NCBI GenBank assembly: GCA_000467715.1
Contig: AJFK01000504.1
Location: forward strand, 1-53,470
From: Hysterium pulicare CBS 123377
Taxonomy: Eukaryota > Ascomycota > Dothideomycetes > Hysteriales > Hysteriaceae
Direction: 5' to 3'
DNA length: 53,470 bases
Every line of letters begins with the position of its first letter. The first letter of the stretch is position 1. Shown here in pieces: positions 32,289-42,612 of this stretch. The notes below the pieces were generated by a model. It was not told the DNA's origin, made no database searches, and worked only from the letters and a program-made list of their open reading frames with translations. Made by a program: the position numbers and the translations under genes.

Positions 32289-34753
32289 TTAAATGATATC
32301 CAAACCGTCATCATCATCTTCATCCATAGCCACAATCAACCCAACGTCAAGTCCACCAATGCTATCTCTTCCAGGTTCTCTTATGCCTTTCTCCGCAAGC
32401 ATGAATCTAGCCTTCTTCTTCGTTGGACTCGTTTCTCTGACTTCTTTTGCTTTTTCTTTAGGCTCTAGCAAACCTCTTTTGAAAGCACCGCTCCAGCCCA
32501 TAGGTTCGCTCGTCTTGCCACTGAGGTTTCTCTTCCTCTTTACAGGACTCAGCGTGACGTCGTCTGCTTTCCTGCCCCCCAAAAGATCTAAAGCCGCATT
32601 TCTCGGGACATCCGAGCTCTCGAGATTGGCAGCAGAGTCCTTAGACTTACGATCTCCCGCAGTCGGCAAGCTTGAGGTATTCGCTCCCTTGAGCTTCATA
32701 TAATCCCCTCCAGCCCCATTCCCTATTTCACCTAGCCTCCTAGCCAATTCCCTCTCCTTCTCCTTCTCCGCTAACCGTTTGCGATGAAGTTCAGCACGAC
32801 TCATGCCCCTATCCATCGCATCCTCGTCATCCAGCAACTGCGCCGTAGTTCTAGAACTAGGAGCTATATAGTAAGTCTCATGGATTTCCGTATCCTGGAA
32901 CCTGCCATAATTCTGGGAGATGCCCTTGCCCTTGAAACGACCATGGTGACCTCCACCACCGAACATGCCCGGTTTGCCGCCATTCGCTCCGCCTGGTCCT
33001 TTTCCAAAGCCAGTCATAGTATTCACTTCCATTCTCCCCCTCTTGCTTTTCTCAACCTGGAGCTCAATGTGGAAATCGCAGAATTCGGTTTTACGGATAT
33101 CGATCCATTGGCCGCATTCTTTACCATCTTTTCGCATAGCTTTACAGAAACCTAAGTCTCGCGCCGTTCCCATTTCCATTACAGTGTCTTCGCTGCTGGT
33201 GAGTTTGAGGGAGAATTTACCCGTGTCGCGATTCCGAGGAGGCATGATATCTGGGTTCAATACTGCAATGACAGTGCCAACAGATAACTTCCAGAACTGC
33301 GAGAATCCGGTATCAAAAAGATACAGATCAAGTTCCCACTTCAAATCCGTCAGCTTGAGGACCATGAATTTGTCAGAGCCTGGTGCATCTTCGTCTTTGT
33401 CGCCTGTTGACCTGACACGGGTCGCGGTTTTGGGCGTTAGTGGCGATGATTTGGACGCGATGACGCCCAACACAACGTAGTCATTTTCCATGTCTGGCGG
33501 GTCGTAATGCGGAGATTTGACAACCTTAAGGAGCTGAGGAATAGTAAATATTGACTTAGAATCAAGAGTACGCGTAAGTGAATTGTGTGGGATAAGTCTT
33601 TTAGTAAGGTGGAGGCCAGAGAAGGATTCGAATATTGACGAGGGCTCGGTAGGAGTGCTCTCTCTATTCGACGAAGTCTCGGTTGCGGAGACAGAGGTGA
33701 TGGACGTTTTAGTGGTCCGAAAGGAATTAGAAGAAGATTTGGTAGAGTATGAAGAGCTAGATGGGGTATTGGAGTTTTCTGATCGAGCTGAAAGAGTTGA
33801 CGGAGGTCGTGACGCTGATGTAGCTTTCAAATCTGCCAAAGAACGGCTCTTGAGTAACGGGCTATCTTTTGCTGGTGCGGTTGGATTCAGGATGTCTCGA
33901 TCAGTACTCCTACTCGTCCCCGACGACATAGAAGACGGCGCTCGTGAATTTTTTCCATCTCTTGTTATTGTGGGATCCATCAAACCAAATCCGCGACTCC
34001 GCGATTTTTCGATCCTTTCCTGTTTTACTTTCCGTTCCCGATCATCTGAACGACTCTCTGCAATCCTCTCACTGAATGACTTCGTCCTGGGGGCTGACGT
34101 ACTGGGATCTCCCCCAACATCACGTCCTGCCCGGGAGTTGGCGCGGGATAATGAACCTGGCGTATCCCGTGGAGTGTTACTCCTAGCATGAAAACTGGCG
34201 GCTCTTTTCAAAGATACATCCTGCGCCCTCAGCCCTTTGTCTATGCCCAGTAAAATCCGCGCTGGAGATGTAGGTTCCTTCGTTGATCTCTTCTCTCGAG
34301 TCGGCGACACTGGAACCTGAACGGCAGATTGTGGCCGGGGAAGTTCAGGTCTTCGAAAGCCTATTGACGTGCTCGGCCTTGATGATGTCCGTATGCTATC
34401 ATTATCTCCCTCTCCTGACCCATGTTTCGCTTTTGCCTGCTGCAGTCTCTTGAGCTTTAACCGTGCCTCGATTGCCTTGAGCTGAAGCTGCAGGGTCTCT
34501 TCATCCTCATCGTCGGAAGGTAGCTGAGCCCTCGAAGCTGGTCTGCGACGTGGTGTTGGGGAAGGTGAATCTCGATCTCGCTGTCTCTCGTACTTTTTCC
34601 TTGCACTCGGCGAGCTTAAGAGTGCTTCGTGCGGCGATTTCGGCGGCCAGTTGAGCTGTTCGGAGGGCGCTGTAGTCAGAGTCAGTACATACATCGAAGG
34701 AGAAAACAGTTAGATAGTATACCTTTAGACTTTGGAGACTCCCTCACGATCAT
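32289..34753 (-). CDS. MCM10: DNA replication factor Mcm10, 803 residues
   Basis: Essential replication-initiation factor that binds the CMG helicase and DNA polymerase alpha at origins. A 31-nt first exon (34753-34723, MIVRESPKSK) is spliced through a 53-nt intron to exon 2 (34669-32289). The N-terminal half is Ser/Arg/Pro-rich with a predicted coiled coil (LQLQLKAIEARLKLKRLQ). The OB-fold runs from about residue 375 (SGLHLTKRLIPHNSLT) through DYVVLGVIASKSSP and MVLKLTDLKWELDLYLFD. Next comes the CCCH zinc finger GFCKAMRKDGKECGQW...FCDFHIELQ, C-x9-C-x11-C-x2-H, diagnostic of Mcm10. The C-terminus is charged and ends in an Asp run. Divergent from RNase H2 subunit B with an MCB box in the shared promoter. 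Confidence 0.94.
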
Positions 34754-35144
34754 AATTGCACCTTGTTGTCGCTCGGTTTTGCTAGTGATGCCGCAGGCGC
34801 TTTACCGCCCATAGCCAATCCAATGAGAGCAATTCAGCCTGTCTTTCACCAAACAGGTTCAAATATCTCCAATATCGTGAATAGGACTGTATCCGCGCGG
34901 AAAAGTCTCGGGAAGTGGTGGTATGTCCCTAAGCCGTTTGTTTGTCGTCGGTCGGATCAATGTGAAACGAAGCGATGCCGGGGTGACGCGACTTCAATCC
35001 CTGGACGCGTTTGTCAATTTACGAAATTCACGATCCCAAGCAATCCACCTTCAATACCAGCACGTTATTCAATTGCATGATCCAGTATTCTATCAGACAG
35101 TATATTCACTGCACATAGATCAGATTATCATATTTTGCGCAATT
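34754..35144. promoter_or_regulatory. Shared divergent promoter of MCM10 and RNase H2 subunit B
   Basis: 391 bases between two divergent replication genes. It contains tandem CCAAT boxes at 34815-34824, an E2F-like TTTTCCGCGC (minus strand) near 34893-34904, a GACGCGA variant near 34985 and a perfect MluI cell-cycle box ACGCGT at 35005-35010. The combination fits MBF/E2F-type G1/S control. An upstream in-frame ATG at 34923 could extend the RNase H2B frame, but lacks conservation. Confidence 0.55.
35005..35010. promoter_or_regulatory. MluI cell-cycle box (MCB), ACGCGT
   Basis: Perfect ACGCGT palindrome 135 bases upstream of the RNase H2B start and 250 bases upstream of the MCM10 start. In fungi this hexamer is bound by MBF (Mbp1/Swi6-type) to drive G1/S genes. 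The match is direct; the function here is inferred. Confidence 0.5.
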
Positions 35145-36557
35145 ATGCCTAGAACTCGCTCTACCAAAGCCAGCACGAAAGCATCGGCATTAGGGACGAC
35201 CGCCCCGGACATCAGAACCACGGAACTGTCTCCCAGCGTCGTGAATCCTCCGAAACTATTCATCTTACCCAAGCACACATCGCCCGAAGCGCGAATAGTG
35301 ACATTGCCGAGCCCAGCAACCGCAATTCCGAATCGGTATCTCTTTTGTCCGGAGAAGGGATTCTATGAGTTCACGAAGATTGCTGCGCCCAAGAAAAGTC
35401 CACGGAGTTGGTTGATTACACCCCCGAAAGCTTCACGAGATGTATTGCAGCAAGAGTCATCTTCTTCGGAGGGAGATACGGCAGACAATGGAGAGAATAA
35501 GGCAGAAGAGCAGGGAAACAGTGTAGACGCCCAATTATCCAAGGGGTATATCACTAAATCGGCAGATCTATTCGTCGCAACCCCAATCGACATCTTATTT
35601 ATGATACTACCAGCGCTATCGCCCACATCCTTGAAAGAACAGAAACAACTCTTCCTCTCCCTCGACGACCACCTAGACGCCCTTTCATCTACATCTCCCC
35701 ATCTCAAACAACTCCTTCGAGATGGCAGGCTTCAAGCAAAGTTAGCAAAGCGCATGGAAGACTTTTGCGACACTGTCGATGCAGGAGATGAGAAGATGTA
35801 CAGGCTGTCGCAGCAGAAAATGCTGGGTGTCCTCCTTGCCAAAGCGGAACGAATGATCAAGAGCGGCCTGCCCGCATCAATGGAAGAGAAGTTCGTCCAA
35901 ACAGCGCTGGAAGCCCCTATCATGAGCATAAAGCGAGAAGAGAGTAACATCAGTATCGCGACGGAGACCATCTCTGCTCTACCCGAAGATACATCAGCCT
36001 CTCAGCAAACCTCATTAGAGCCGCAGTCTGGAAGCCCAGAAACAGCAACGCCCTCGGAGTCTATGGATTCTCAAAGCACCGCCCAATCAATCTCCACAAC
36101 AGCTACCTCCGTCTCCACTTCAGTTACGGAGACCGTGGTGAAACCACCCGTAGAAGCACCAGAAGGAGTGTCTCACCTCCTTCGCCTCCGCACAGCCATC
36201 ACTTTAATATTAGAATCCTACATCCCCACCTTTCTCCACAAACCTCTGCAGAGCCTTCTCACCGAGAATAAAACTCCCGACTTCGCCCCTCTAGATACCC
36301 ACCTCGCTCATTTAGCGTCACTGCGTGCCGAAGCAACTGCTTTGCGCTCTCTATCCGATAATATCAGTCGAAAGAGAGGCTTCGAGGCGGATGACGAGGC
36401 GGAGGGCAAGAGAGAGGAGAAAAAGAGGAAGAAGGAAGAGGAGGAGAGAAAGAAGAAGAATGAGAGCAGGGGCGTGAAGCAGTTGAAGAAAGTGGATACC
36501 AGTGGGATGAAGAAATTATCCAGCTTCTTTGCAAAGGCGCCGGCCAAGAAGGCATGA
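35145..36557 (+). CDS. RNH202: Ribonuclease H2 subunit B (Rnh202/Ydr279 family), 470 residues
   Basis: Non-catalytic subunit of the nuclear RNase H2 complex, which removes ribonucleotides from DNA and RNA-DNA hybrids. Start at 35145 (MPRTRSTKASTKAS) chosen because a basic Ser/Thr-rich leader is usual and upstream residues look random. N-terminal triple-barrel segment: KLFILPKHTSPEARIVTLPS and RYLFCPEKGFYEFTKI. Middle helical domain: FVATPIDILFMILPALSP, followed by LFLSLDDHLDALSS and KMLGVLLAKAERMI, typical of Ydr279. A Ser/Thr/Glu-rich linker then leads to LLRLRTAITLILESYIPTFL. The C-terminus is Lys/Glu-rich and ends KKLSSFFAKAPAKKA, a PCNA-interacting-peptide-like motif without the leading Gln. 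Single exon. Confidence 0.92.
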   Translation: MPRTRSTKASTKASALGTTAPDIRTTELSPSVVNPPKLFILPKHTSPEARIVTLPSPATAIPNRYLFCPEKGFYEFTKIAAPKKSPRSWLITPPKASRDVLQQESSSSEGDTADNGENKAEEQGNSVDAQLSKGYITKSADLFVATPIDILFMILPALSPTSLKEQKQLFLSLDDHLDALSSTSPHLKQLLRDGRLQAKLAKRMEDFCDTVDAGDEKMYRLSQQKMLGVLLAKAERMIKSGLPASMEEKFVQTALEAPIMSIKREESNISIATETISALPEDTSASQQTSLEPQSGSPETATPSESMDSQSTAQSISTTATSVSTSVTETVVKPPVEAPEGVSHLLRLRTAITLILESYIPTFLHKPLQSLLTENKTPDFAPLDTHLAHLASLRAEATALRSLSDNISRKRGFEADDEAEGKREEKKRKKEEEERKKKNESRGVKQLKKVDTSGMKKLSSFFAKAPAKKA

Positions 36558-37190
36558 TGAGGTTGTCCCCTTACCTCCGACGTGGCGAGGAAATCGATTT
36601 GCCTCAGCAGCTAGGCTAGAAGCCAGCTTGATCGGCCAAAGAGCAGTGGAGCTGGCAAGACGGGTATATGGGCGTCAAGGCTGGATGGACGTCAAGGCTG
36701 GATAGAGCTTCGAGTGGACAGAGTTCATCGGAAAGGGCCTGCTCGCTAGACTGTTGGATGTGTACGGAGTCCGTTCTGAAGTGAACCTGGATGTTGCAAT
36801 GTTATAAACAATATCACGGCAAGGGGCAAATAGTGGTAGATTAGCATCTTCCGTACGCAAATCATTAATGTAGTGTAAAAGTTTTCAAAAGTATACTATA
36901 TTATCTCGCCTTTGAACTACCCCATGTCGATCATTTCCATGCCAACAATGGTTACATTGAATATGCAAGCTAATGGCTCAGGACAAGCCCAAAGGAATGC
37001 CAAGGTACCCGCAATAAGCAATTCAACTTCAACACGCCTTTGAATGCCATTCAACATGAGCCAAAGGTATAGCCAATGTCAACGGGATGTAGTAAGCAGT
37101 ACGCCAAACCAAATGTTCCATCATAACAGTCGTATAGTCGTTTACCTTACGCCAACAACCAAGGCCAACCTTTCAATTTTACCCCCGGAT
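36558..37190. other. Intergenic between convergent genes
   Basis: 633 bases with the RNase H2B 3' UTR and the 3' UTR of the 492-residue nuclear protein. Includes a 14-mer repeated with a 17-base period at 36673-36703. No gene seen. Confidence 0.45.
36673..36703 (+). repeat. Short direct repeat in the RNase H2B 3' flank
   Basis: CGTCAAGGCTGGAT occurs at 36673-36686 and again at 36690-36703, a perfect two-copy tandem with a 17-base period. Confidence 0.85.
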
Positions 37191-38721
37191 TCAAGCATCA
37201 GCGGATGAGCTAGCAGGAGCGTGAGCACCGCTTCGAGTTCGCTTCCCCTCGCCAGCCTTCTCCAACGCGTCTCCCTCCCTCTTCACACCTTTGCTAGCAG
37301 CAAGTCTCGAGCCGGGCTTCGTGCGCGCCCAGCCGTCAAAGGGACTATTCTTTTTACCACGCATCTTCGGCACAGGAGTCATGGTTTCCTCTTCAACTAG
37401 AGTGGCATGTGGTGTCTCAGCTTCCTCCTCGTCAATCTCCATAGCCAGTTCAGCATCTACAGCCTTCTTCCCACGTCTCGCACGTCCAGTAGACGGTGGA
37501 GTGGCAGGATGGAAATGCTGCTTAACAGGCGTAACTACCAGATCGTTTTTCTTCGACTTCCTAGAGGAGCTAGGGAGAGGGAATTCGATATCGGTAATCG
37601 CTTCTTCATCATCTTCATCGGCGGCAAGCTCGCGTTCGAGACGTTCGAGGCGTTGGTCTTCGTTAGGGAAGAGGAGGCGCGGCTTGATGGCTGATCTAGT
37701 GAAGTGGCGGTGAACATCTGTGCCAGCTTTGCGGCGGGATTCGTCTTCGGAGAAGTGGAGGCCCTCAGATGAGGCAGCGGAAGGAGGGCCATCTTCGAAT
37801 TTGCGGAAGATTTTGCGACCGCGGCTAGTTGTTGGTTAGGGTTGTTGACAACAAAGTATGTGGTGTATGGACTTACAAGACGTAGATCATGCCTTCATCG
37901 TTACGTGCAGCTTCTTCCATTTCTGCCGTCCTCTCATCGATCTTGCGACGCTTGGGCTCACGAGAGCCGTTGGCTTTGGCCTTTCCGCTCTTCTTGGTAG
38001 TGACGAATGGATTATCTTCTTCTTCATCCAAAGTTGGAATTCTCTCCTTTGAATCCGTGTAGATCTCAATCTTATCCGCATCTGCTTCCTCGTCTCCCTC
38101 AATGAAGCTCTGAAGAGTAAAAGCGGCATGCTTCCTATTCTTACGCGTCTTTCGAGGGTCAGGCATGGCGTCCTCGATCGTTGCTGGTCGGTTGGGAAAC
38201 AAGACACGAGCGGTGGAGCTCAGATCAGAATGAATGGCGCGCTTCCGGGGCGTTTTCGCGGGTGTGGGAAGCATGGCTCGGGGATCCATTGTTGACAAGC
38301 GATGCGCTGCTGACAATGTGGGCAAATTGTCCGAGTCTGAGTCTACAGCTTCGGCCTCGGGACGTTTCCTCAGTCCATTCGACACGCGTCGGGTACCTCC
38401 CGCTCGAGGAGACTTGGCTGTGGAGCGCGTGACAGGCGAAGGTGGTGATAAGGGTGGTGAGAATGTCTGGCTTGAAGTGCGAGTTGCTGTATGTCTGCCG
38501 TTGCTTGGAGGAGTAACTGCGCGGATGTTGCGCGGAGAGCGTTGATGTGATTTGGGTGAGGTAGAGTCGGTAGGATACAATTGTTGTGAATATTGTTTTC
38601 GCTGGGCTGCGACTCTGCTAGATCGTCTGGGTGAATATGGTTCGTAGGTATCGTAGCGAGTGCCGTGGAGCGGCGTTGGAGGAGTGTGGATACGACCCGG
38701 CGGGGGAGGAGTCGCTTCCAT
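37191..38721 (-). CDS. Unknown nuclear protein with conserved C-terminal block, 492 residues
   Basis: Two exons, 38721-37877 and 37824-37191, with a 52-nt intron (GTAAGT...CTAG); joining them gives MIYVFRGRKIFRKFEDG across the junction, a block that looks conserved. Start at 38721 (MEATPPPPGRIHTPPTP). The N-terminal 150 residues are Pro/Ser/Arg-rich with SPRRSSRVAAQRKQ, then a LPTPAKTPRKRA motif typical of CDK-phosphorylated proteins. A central block LFPNRPATIEDAMPDPRK leads to an acidic IEIYTDSKERIP / DEEEDNPFV region and a bipartite nuclear localisation signal (EPKRRKIDER). The C-terminus is charged with PVKQHFHPATPPS and FDGWARTKPGS. I do not recognise the family. Many S/TP sites suggest cell-cycle phosphorylation. 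Divergent from DUO1, and close to MCM10 and RNase H2B. Confidence 0.75.
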
Positions 38722-39228
38722 TTCGACAATAGCACTTTTCACCTCACCAAGTGAGGGAAATTGCGATGGAGGGTAGAAATGTTGTCGTCGTAGGTTCAAA
38801 ATCGGAGGTCGGGATAATCACAACAAAGTGTCGTTTAGGAGTTCCAACAGCAGTGCACTACAAAAGAACGGCAGAACAATGATGGCGGAAGAATATCAAT
38901 AGTTTATCGTGGGCAGTGTTGGTATGGGGATCGGGGGTGAACGAGGTGAAGAAGTTCGCGGGTGATGATGAATGTCGTCCGCCAGTTTAATGAAGAGGCT
39001 GGTGCTGCCCTTCACTCACCCAGCCCTCATCCAAGCGAAAACATTGGAGGTCCAAGCTCGAGAGGCCCACATCGAAGGCCCGCTACAGCTGCATCAACAA
39101 CAACACATGCAAACTAAATCCCTGCCCAAGGATAGTACACGTCTGTCAAGCCAATTGACTTCTGTGTCATCAAAACCCACCACCACACATATATTCACAC
39201 CCGTCGCCAATCCTCAGCCTCCGCAGAG
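38722..39228. promoter_or_regulatory. Divergent promoter of the 492-residue nuclear protein and DUO1
   Basis: 507 bases between two divergent starts. It has no perfect MCB box; an AGCGAAAAC element near 39035 resembles an SCB/E2F half-site but is weak. Purine-rich near the left gene, AC-rich near the DUO1 start. Confidence 0.4.
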
Positions 39229-40018
39229 ATGGACCCTCCCAATATGGATGATTTGAACCTTTCAGACTCCGACACCGACGCGTTATTTGACACTCCAGCC
39301 GCGCGAAAACAAAAACAAAAGCAGACAGGGGGACACATCGATCCATCTGAAAGCTCTGCGCCTGGAAAAACGCGTCAGAAGGAGTCACACTACACTGTAG
39401 AAGAAGCCCGCGAAGCCGCCTTGAGAAAAGAGCTTCAGACCGTGCGGAATGTCAACAAGGTGATAGAGGATGTTGTGGAGAGCTTGCAGAAGGCGAGAAA
39501 CAACATGGATGTATGTTACAAGAAACACACGCCTGTGGATCTTCGTGTTGCTTTTTAGTTCCATTCTGACAATTGGCATTCAGACTGTATCCCGCACCGT
39601 TCACAATGCATCGACTTTGCTACAGACATGGACCCGGATATTGTCACAAACAGAACACAATCAACGCCTCATTTTGAATCCACAATGGCACGGAGCAACA
39701 CAAGACCTCGCTGACATCGAAAACGAGGAAATACAACGGCAACATGCAGCTGAGCGGAGAGCAGCGGAAGAGCAGGCCAGACGAGAAGCGGCCGTGAGAA
39801 AGGCTGAGGATGACCGACGGAGGGCCGAAACTACCTCTAAGCCGGGTACAAGGGGAAGGAGTAGGGGAAGAGGAACAAGAGGTACAAGCACAACGTCAAG
39901 CTCAGGGTACGTGGGTGTTGGAGGACAAGGAGGGCGAGGGGTGTCTAGAGGCGGAACTACTCCAACCAACAGAGCCGGAAGTGGAATTGGCCGTGGCGTA
40001 AGGGGGCGTGGGAAGTGA
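39229..40018 (+). CDS. DUO1: DASH complex subunit Duo1, 238 residues
   Basis: Subunit of the DASH/Dam1 ring that couples kinetochores to spindle microtubules. Exon 1 is 39229-39510, exon 2 is 39584-40018 (73-nt intron, GTATGT...TTCAG). N-terminal NLSDSDTDALFDTPAAR is the acidic leader of fungal Duo1. The core is a coiled coil: REAALRKELQTVRNVNKVIE, VVESLQKARNNMD, then across the intron TVSRTVHNASTLLQTWTRIL and SQTEHNQRLILNPQWHGATQ, all characteristic of Duo1. A second coiled coil rich in Arg/Ala/Glu (residues about 145-180) and an RG/Gly-rich tail (GRSRGRGTRG; RGVRGRGK) follow; the tail is longer and more basic than in yeast. Divergent from the unknown nuclear protein gene. Confidence 0.93.
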
Positions 40019-40534
40019 GCTAGAGACCTACCATATTCGAGATTGTGAATGCTCAGAAGACACCACCAGCTCTTAAATGTGCTCAAATCAATATATGATA
40101 CCCCCGGCAATTTTGCCTCATTCCGCTTGACGGATTTGATCAGTTTGATACATTAGTCCTCGATAGACTTACTGCGAGCCGCGAAGCTCGATGGGACGAT
40201 GGAAAGATCTTTTTCTGGACTTCCTCGCAAGGCTATGTACTTCTAGATTATTGCCATCTATGTTGAGGCTGAAAATCTATGCACCTCTTGGTCCCCTGCA
40301 GCGGGGGCGGCGGGGTGATTGCGGATGGTTTCCGAAATTGGGAAACTCTTCATCCCACCATCGTCACTCGACATTCAACTTTTAATAGACAACGCACTCC
40401 TATTGGGAAAGTTCGGGAGCTTCTTTCGACTCCTCACCTGGGCACATCCTTGGCTGGCTGACATACGTGCTTACAAGTTATTTTGGATTAAAATTCCGGT
40501 CGTGTCCTCGCAATTTGGGGGCTTCGCAACCAAA
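40019..40534. other. Intergenic, galactokinase promoter side
   Basis: 516 bases between DUO1 and galactokinase, both on plus. Includes the DUO1 3' UTR and the galactokinase promoter. No gene or repeat seen; open frames here have no conservation. Confidence 0.45.
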
Positions 40535-42218
40535 ATGGATGTTCCAACAGCAACATCATTGCACGACATCTACCCAGACGATGCCATTCCAGTCGAGTCA
40601 AAACGGTGGGGGAGGTTGCTCGCTCAGTTCAAAGAGAAATATGGACGACAGGCGGATTTCGTATCAAGAAGTCCAGGAAGAGTGAACATCATCGGCGAGG
40701 TTAGCAATGCCACCTAACACATTGATCTAGCAGTAGCTTACATACTCGATTAAAGCATATCGACTACTCCTTATACGAAGTTCTTCCGATGGCGATCACT
40801 GCAGACTTTATTATGGCGGTAGCTGTTCGTTCCGACTCAGAGAAACCCACGGTCAGAATAGCGAATGTCCTTCCGGACAAGTTTCCCACGAGAGAATTCG
40901 AAATACCTTCAGACGGAGAAATTCCAATTGATGCAACGGCACACGAATGGACGAACTACTTCAAGTCCGGCTTAAGAGGCGCTTCAAAACTGTTGCAGAA
41001 GAAGCAAGGCAAAGAACATTTCGTCTCAGTAGGCATGGACATTTTGTGTGACGGAACTGTACCTAGCGGCGGAGGCCTCTCAAGCAGCGCTTCCTTCGTT
41101 TGTGCGACTGCTTTGGCAGTCATGAAAGCTAATGGCGATGACAAGGTTGATAAGACTGAGCTCTGCGAATTGGCGATTGTATCTGAACGAGCTGTCGGTG
41201 TCAATTCTGGAGGGTAAGACCATGTCCTTCCTCTTCAACTTACTTGCACTAACCCAATATTTTTAGGATGGACCAATCCGCCTCTGTCTTCTCCCTTCGC
41301 GGAAGCGCTCTATTTGTTTCTTTCAAACCTAGCCTCACCGCTACGCCCATCTCCTTCCCAAAGACTGATTCAGAGCTCACGTTCGTCATTGCACAAAGCT
41401 TTGTCGCGGCGGATAAGCATGTCACGGCCCCTATCTGCTACAACCTCCGGGTAGTAGAATGCACAATGGCGGCCCATTTGCTAGCGAATGTCTTCAACTT
41501 AAAGCGATCCTTGCCAACCGACTCGTCTCCACTGGGCACAAGCCTTCGTGGTTTCCATGACACGTTCTTCGAAGAGAAAGAGGGTATCACTGACAATTCG
41601 AATACGTCAGTTCAAGAATTTCAAGTTCAGCTTGAAAAGCTAGTACAACTAACACAGGATTACCTTATACAGGAGGAGGGCTACACGCGCTCCGACATTT
41701 GCAACATACTCGGTATCTCAGAAGAGGAGCTCAATGCTAAGTTTATGTCCAAATTTCCTGTTCGTGCTGAACGATTTATGCTGCGGCAGCGTGTTCTTCA
41801 CGTATTCACGGAAGCCCTCCGAGTACTCCAATTCCACCAACTACTATCGTCGCCACCATCTACAAAGGGCGAAGGCGGTGAAGAGCTGCTACGCTCTCTT
41901 GGTGACCTCATGAATATAACACAGACTTCTTGTCGGGAGGTTTACGACTGCAGCTGTCCTGAACTAGATGAGTTGTGTGACTTGGCTCGTAGCGTTGGCT
42001 CTTACGGAAGCCGTCTCACCGGCGCTGGTTGGGGAGGTTGTAGTGTTCACCTTGTCCCGAAGGATAAGGTAGAGGCGATTAAGAAAGTATGGGAAGTGCA
42101 GTACTACAAGAAGAAGTTCCCAGACATCACCGAAGAGAAGTTAAAGGAGGCGGTGGTCGTCAGCAAACCTGGATGTGGAACTTTTCTCTTCAAGGTTCAA
42201 GAAGATAAAGTGGTATGA
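40535..42218 (+). CDS. GAL1: Galactokinase, 524 residues
   Basis: Phosphorylates galactose to galactose-1-phosphate, first committed step of the Leloir pathway; cytosolic GHMP kinase. Exons 40535-40699, 40756-41213 and 41267-42218. The galactokinase signature is formed across the first intron: SPGRVNIIGE then HIDYSLYEVLPMAI. The GHMP ATP loop is PSGGGLSSSASFV (about residues 160-168). SGGMDQSASVF spans the second intron and carries the catalytic-Asp region. GSYGSRLTGAGWGGCSVHL is the third GHMP motif. Length is typical of filamentous fungal Gal1. No other Leloir gene is in the window, so no GAL cluster here. Confidence 0.96.
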
Positions 42219-42612
42219 AGACTGCCAACATCTCTCTGTACAGCACAAGGAAGTATTCGCTTCTCGACTGCATACCCACGAACGTTCGGCCTATGTCGGG
42301 GGAAACAACAAGAGTGCAACATAGCATGGGTAGATACGATCATCGGAACGGTCCTTAAGCCGCCACAGTCCGCTTCTCGACACAATGTCTTTGTCGTTAT
42401 GATCGGCCCTCGACAAGAATCAGACATACCAAAGGACTTAGACAATGTCTTTGTCTCTGGCCAACTTCAAAACAATGCAAAATCAAAACACGTACATATA
42501 ACACTCCTCTTCCACACTCGTGATCTGCTCATCAATCCCTTTCCAGTTCTCTCTAAGCTCATACACTTTTATCATTCCACTTTCTGCTTCATCAAGCACC
42601 TACCCTCTTACC
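42219..42612. other. Intergenic, no gene seen
   Basis: 394 bases between galactokinase and the Cys-rich gene, both on plus. The last 120 bases are pyrimidine-rich, as in many fungal core promoters. Confidence 0.45.

Noticed and set aside
33583-34191. 202-codon plus-strand open frame
   Set aside because: Shadow of MCM10 in its Ser-rich region; the minus-strand frame carries the conserved protein.
34923-35144. Upstream in-frame ATG extending RNase H2B by 74 residues
   Set aside because: The extension looks random, would cover the MCB box, and the basic MPRTRSTK start at 35145 is the normal N-terminus type.
40535-42218. GAL gene cluster around galactokinase
   Set aside because: No GAL7, GAL10 or regulator in the window; clustering is not expected in Pezizomycotina.
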